A DNA stretch of 8,333 nucleotides from Akkermansiaceae bacterium UBA1518 (lineage in GTDB: Bacteria; Verrucomicrobiota; Verrucomicrobiia; Verrucomicrobiales; Akkermansiaceae): NCBI GenBank assembly GCA_002323895.1, contig DCQM01000009.1, positions 1-8,333 on the forward strand, in the 5' to 3' direction. The notes beneath the pieces were generated by a model, which did not search any database, was not told the origin of the DNA, and was given only the letters and a program-made list of their open reading frames with translations. The position numbers and the translations under genes are program-made. Positions within the stretch are counted from its first letter, which is position 1. Each line of letters starts with the position of its first letter. Below, one piece after another: positions 5,426 to 8,333 of the stretch.

Positions 5426-6805
5426 TTACTCTGTCGCGGATAAGGGATGCACGCTGGGCTGTGATTTTTTGGTAGGCTTGGTCGGTTTGTATTGAATTGC
5501 ACCGATATCCCAGTTGCCGGTCTTAGGCAATGGACTACCATCAAAGTCGGATTTATAGAACTCGCTTAAGTTGATCGCTTTGCCGCGTAATGGGCTATCT
5601 GGTTTGAGGTGGTAATCTTGTTTCTCAAGATCGACAAGGCCTGGATCGCCGCTGCCTGCCTGACTGCTATCCCCCATATATCTAGTGTTTGGAGATTTAT
5701 ACTTCGAGTACCAGTTTGCTGTTTTCAGTGCGCCACCAGATCGATTGCCGTTATAAGGAGAGGACGAATAGATAAAAAGATTGTTCCTGAAATGGGCCCC
5801 CGAAGGTTTGCCAATAGGACTGCCGCCTCGAACATCAATACGAGCGCAGGCATTTTGAGATCTCCCGAATCCATTGTATCGAGCTATCGTATTGTTATCG
5901 AAATAGATACCTGTGCATGGCGCTAACATGAACAGCCATGACTGTCCGTCGTAGCAAACATTGAAGGCCACTCTCCAGTTATAGATTTCTTGTCGATATC
6001 GTGGCCAATCGTAGTCCCAGCTGGATTCAATAAATCCAGCATTTCCTTCCGAATAGTTATGGTGAATGTAGATATTTTTCTTATGATATTTGCCGCAATC
6101 TATTTCGATAGCGCCGCCATCTGAGCCCCATGGACTGTCTTTAGTCCCAAAATTTTTTATGGTGTTGAATGACACTTCCTGGTTGCCGATATTTAAATGT
6201 ATCCCCATCGGTCCCCAGCTACTTTTTGATGTTCGCCACAGTGCATAACTCGGCCCATCCAAATAATTCTTTGTTATCAAAGTGTGCTCGCCAGCTGACA
6301 TAATGCCCTGACCAGTCTTGATGAATTCATTATTTCGAATAACACAATGATCCGAACCAAGTTCGATACGGAGCGCGGCCAGTCGCGTCATGATGAGCAT
6401 CCCTGAAACGTGTTCCCCTGGGGTGTCGTGAAAATGTAAGTTTTCGACGATGATGTAGTCGCCTCCAAGGGTAATCGCGTTGCCGCTGGCATCGCGCGTA
6501 GTGGGATTGGTAAACTTGGGTAAATCGCCCTTCCCATAGGAAGTCAGCCGTATCGGCTTGGCCACCGTTCCAGATTCACCAATTCGAATATTGCCGGAGA
6601 AAGTAGATCCTCTCTTGAAGTGGACTACATCTCCTGCAGCCAATAAGGCTGACTCCGCTTTCATATGCGACTTCCAGGGCTTTCGTATCGAAAGGCCATT
6701 ATTGTCATCTGATCCGTTCACTGAATCGATGTAATAATCAGCACCGCTACAATATGTGACCAGAGCAAAGAGAACGAAGGCAACAAGAGTTACGAATTGC
6801 TTCAT
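5426..6805 (-). CDS. Secreted right-handed parallel beta-helix protein
   Basis: The product is 459 residues from the ATG at 6803-6805. The frame is open to 7006, but the chosen start puts a signal peptide (MKQFVTLVAFVLFALVTYCS) at the N-terminus. The upstream 67 codons encode an unlikely Pro/Gly-rich stretch. The mature part begins ADYYIDSVNGSDDNNGLS, the typical opening of secreted pectate-lyase-like beta-helix proteins. It continues with repeated N/H-rich coils: IIVENLHFHD (118-127), CVIRNNEFIKTG (154-165), VSFNTIKNFG (211-220), NIYIHHNYSEGNAG (244-257), GIYFDNNTIARYNGF (299-313) and HFRNNLFIYSS (338-348). The end has GDPGLVDL (386-393), YHLKPDSPLRG (398-408) and NWDIGAIQY (431-439). A Lys/Pro/Ser-rich tail follows. 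Members of this fold bind or cleave acidic polysaccharides such as pectin or alginate, but no catalytic set can be assigned here. No sulfatase or sugar-transport gene is adjacent. No ribosome binding site is evident. Confidence 0.92.
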   Translation of the reverse strand: MKQFVTLVAFVLFALVTYCSGADYYIDSVNGSDDNNGLSIRKPWKSHMKAESALLAAGDVVHFKRGSTFSGNIRIGESGTVAKPIRLTSYGKGDLPKFTNPTTRDASGNAITLGGDYIIVENLHFHDTPGEHVSGMLIMTRLAALRIELGSDHCVIRNNEFIKTGQGIMSAGEHTLITKNYLDGPSYALWRTSKSSWGPMGIHLNIGNQEVSFNTIKNFGTKDSPWGSDGGAIEIDCGKYHKKNIYIHHNYSEGNAGFIESSWDYDWPRYRQEIYNWRVAFNVCYDGQSWLFMLAPCTGIYFDNNTIARYNGFGRSQNACARIDVRGGSPIGKPSGAHFRNNLFIYSSSPYNGNRSGGALKTANWYSKYKSPNTRYMGDSSQAGSGDPGLVDLEKQDYHLKPDSPLRGKAINLSEFYKSDFDGSPLPKTGNWDIGAIQYKPTKPTKKSQPSVHPLSATE

Positions 6806-7144
6806 TATAGATGATGGGATTTTTTCATAATTGGATTCATCCTGAGTCCCGCCTAGAGGAAATTGGAGTCCTGGGAAATTGCTTTTGGTGGGAGGGCTTT
6901 TGACGTCGCCTTCGGGCCGGGATGGTGGGCATAACATAAATTTCCCTTCTAACACCGCATAAAAAACCAATTCGAGTCGGCCCATACTAGGAACAAAAAA
7001 CCTCACCGTATTACATTGAGCTTCCGCAAGGTGTTCTAACGGTAGGGTGGGGCAGGCTTCGATTTCTTTTTTTCAAGAGTGTGCTTCCAAACAGACTGCT
7101 TATGGCGGAGGGGTTTCATTTTATGGGGCCCTCTTCCCTTGTTA
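6806..7144. other. Non-coding gap between beta-helix and hydrolase genes
   Basis: These 339 bases are the 5' side of the beta-helix gene and the 3' side of the hydrolase gene, both on the minus strand. The beta-helix frame stays open through 7006, but that peptide (starting MRFFVPSMGRLEL, with a Pro/Gly-rich middle) looks non-coding and precedes a good signal peptide. On the minus strand a weak stem, CACC (7032-7035) with GGTG (7010-7013) downstream of it, is followed by AGG and six T residues. It could be a poor terminator for the hydrolase gene. GAGGG (7124-7128) and CCCTC (7102-7106) also pair on the minus strand but lack a T-run. No promoter was placed with confidence. Confidence 0.4.
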
Positions 7145-8333
7145 TCATCGTCTATCAGGTTTCACTTGATTCCATCCATGGAGTTTTGTCCGTGGTTCTC
7201 CCATGAGTTGAGCCATTAACCCTAGGCGGTCTGCGGTGACTTCTTTGCCGTCGTGGTATAAGGAAACGAGGTTTAAGCTGCCATCGGACAGTGCTTTTTT
7301 GGCTACATTATCCGGGCTGATGGTGTAGCGGCCCAAGGCTTTTTCTGTTGGCCAAGGTATGTCGGTATAGACCGTGTAAACCAGTTCAGAACAGACAATT
7401 TTATCGGTAGTTTCGACATCAAAATTGAAGTCATAATCTTTGCCTACCTGCTTCAAAGCCAGCAGGATTCGGTTGGCTCGAACTTCTCTGGATGCGCTGG
7501 GACTGCGCAGCGCAGCTACATCATCAACATTGAGAAAATGCTGCAATGAATTCATTTGCACACCGGGGCGTAGTGCTTCAACAACAGAATGCCCTGTCCT
7601 GATTTTCTGGTGATATGGAACCACTGCCGGGTTCTCCCAAATACCCAGTTCTCTTAATTCAGTTTCGGTGCCAATCCAGATTGCGGCATGTCCCCAGAAA
7701 CCGGGAATTAGTTTATCGGTTAGCCGGAACGGTGTTTTCTCCAGAAGGATATCACCTGCCTGCAATTGGGAGCGGAGGTTGCTGAAAGCTTTGGCATCTC
7801 CATGCAATTTACCTTTTCGCGACTCGACCAGGCCCATGGTGTTGCCGAATAAGCCGCTGAACAGATTTATGCCCTCATTTTTCAGTTCCAGCACATCGTC
7901 TTGTGTCACCGTATTCATAAAGGTCAATCGTTTGCCGATGCGTTCCAGACCGGAGCTATTCCTTGCCATATTGTAAGACTGGCTCTGCCTTATTAGCGTA
8001 TTGAGATAAGCAAAATTTTCATCTTGGGTAAGCTCCGATGGCGCCTCTTCCAAGCGCAGCTCGTAAAATTTAATCACCCGTTTAATCAGCTTTCTTTTTA
8101 CTTCCGAATTATAGGATTTTGCCAGTTTTTTCAGTTCGTTCCTACCTTTGGCATAAGCTGGGTCTTTCTGATTCAAGAAACGCCGCAACTTACGGCTCTC
8201 TTCAAATAATGAACTCATCATTAAATAATTATCATACAAAATCAAAGCGGCAGATAATGAGAGCATGGTGCCTTTGAGCTGATTGGCTTCGCTGATCGGT
8301 TCCATCTTCAATTGTTGATAAGTTTTTTCCGAG
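7145..8333 (-). CDS. YiiX/YebB-like permuted NlpC/P60 cysteine hydrolase, 5' end outside window
   Basis: The C-terminal half is a circularly permuted papain-fold (YiiX/YebB-like) hydrolase domain. Numbering from the first in-window candidate start (TTG, 8309-8311), the domain begins LQAGDILLEKTP (183-194). GFWGHAAIWIG (204-214) carries the likely catalytic His208, VVEAL at 243-247 follows, and KIVCSELVYTVYTDI (304-318) carries the likely nucleophile Cys307. Such enzymes cleave amide or ester bonds in cell-wall peptides or lipids. The substrate here is unknown. Residues 1-180 form a helical region with a hydrophobic stretch at about 12-36 (LKGTMLSLSAALILYDNY), then Lys/Glu-rich helices. The frame stays open to the window edge with no stop, reading SEKTYQQLKMEP across the candidate starts, so the true start and any export signal probably lie beyond 8333. 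The gene is on the same strand as the beta-helix gene but 339 bases from it, so cotranscription is doubtful. Confidence 0.93.
   Translation of the reverse strand, partial: SEKTYQQLKMEPISEANQLKGTMLSLSAALILYDNYLMMSSLFEESRKLRRFLNQKDPAYAKGRNELKKLAKSYNSEVKRKLIKRVIKFYELRLEEAPSELTQDENFAYLNTLIRQSQSYNMARNSSGLERIGKRLTFMNTVTQDDVLELKNEGINLFSGLFGNTMGLVESRKGKLHGDAKAFSNLRSQLQAGDILLEKTPFRLTDKLIPGFWGHAAIWIGTETELRELGIWENPAVVPYHQKIRTGHSVVEALRPGVQMNSLQHFLNVDDVAALRSPSASREVRANRILLALKQVGKDYDFNFDVETTDKIVCSELVYTVYTDIPWPTEKALGRYTISPDNVAKKALSDGSLNLVSLYHDGKEVTADRLGLMAQLMGEPRTKLHGWNQVKPDRR

Noticed and set aside
5278..5475. 65-codon plus-strand hydrophobic frame
   Set aside because: It is antisense to the better-formed minus-strand gene fragment and the end of the beta-helix gene. 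The apparent hydrophobicity is a by-product of the opposite strand.
6806..7006. Upstream extension of the beta-helix frame (67 codons)
   Set aside because: The extension would place the signal peptide 67 residues inside the protein, and its Pro/Gly-rich composition looks non-coding. The ATG at 6803-6805 is preferred.
1..8333. CRISPR array, tRNA, rRNA or complete insertion sequence
   Set aside because: No regularly spaced direct repeats, cloverleaf-like sequence, rRNA-like sequence or intact transposase was seen on either strand.

Overview
The window is a bacterial chromosomal or large-contig segment of mostly single, unrelated accessory genes. The likely source is a member of the PVC superphylum, probably Verrucomicrobiota. 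This rests on family resemblance: a membrane-anchored, LTPxQ-containing helical protein, a DUF3500 secreted protein and a secreted parallel beta-helix protein are all common there. No rRNA or other marker gene fixes the taxonomy. Most starts lack a clear Shine-Dalgarno sequence.

Layout. Positions 1-396 hold no convincing gene. Then come a conserved CNCG-motif protein of unknown function (397-987, +), a secreted DUF3500 protein (1143-2195, -) and a membrane-anchored helical protein (2437-3357, +). A cytochrome P450 follows (3627-4772, -). Next is a small membrane protein whose two halves lie in different frames (4998-5226, +), then a 50-codon orphan C-terminus of a lost gene (5230-5382, -). 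A secreted beta-helix protein lies at 5426-6805 (-), and the C-terminal 388 or more residues of a YiiX/YebB-like permuted NlpC/P60 cysteine hydrolase at 7145-8333 (-), which runs off the window edge. The last two share a strand but are 339 bases apart. The other intact genes alternate in strand, so no multi-gene operon is evident.

The most notable unexplained structure is a family of three related intergenic repeats near 1018-1131, 2285-2348 and 3367-3494. All have the same orientation, and there is one in each of the first three gaps between large genes, whatever direction those genes run. The two full-length copies fold into nested hairpins closed by a terminal stem. The unit 'one gene plus one structured repeat' recalls an integron cassette array, but the recombination boxes are imperfect and no integrase is present, so that reading is a hypothesis. 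The P450 also has a 7+7 inverted repeat and further GGTTAC boxes upstream that look like an operator.

No known defence system, CRISPR array, complete insertion sequence, rRNA or tRNA gene was recognised.
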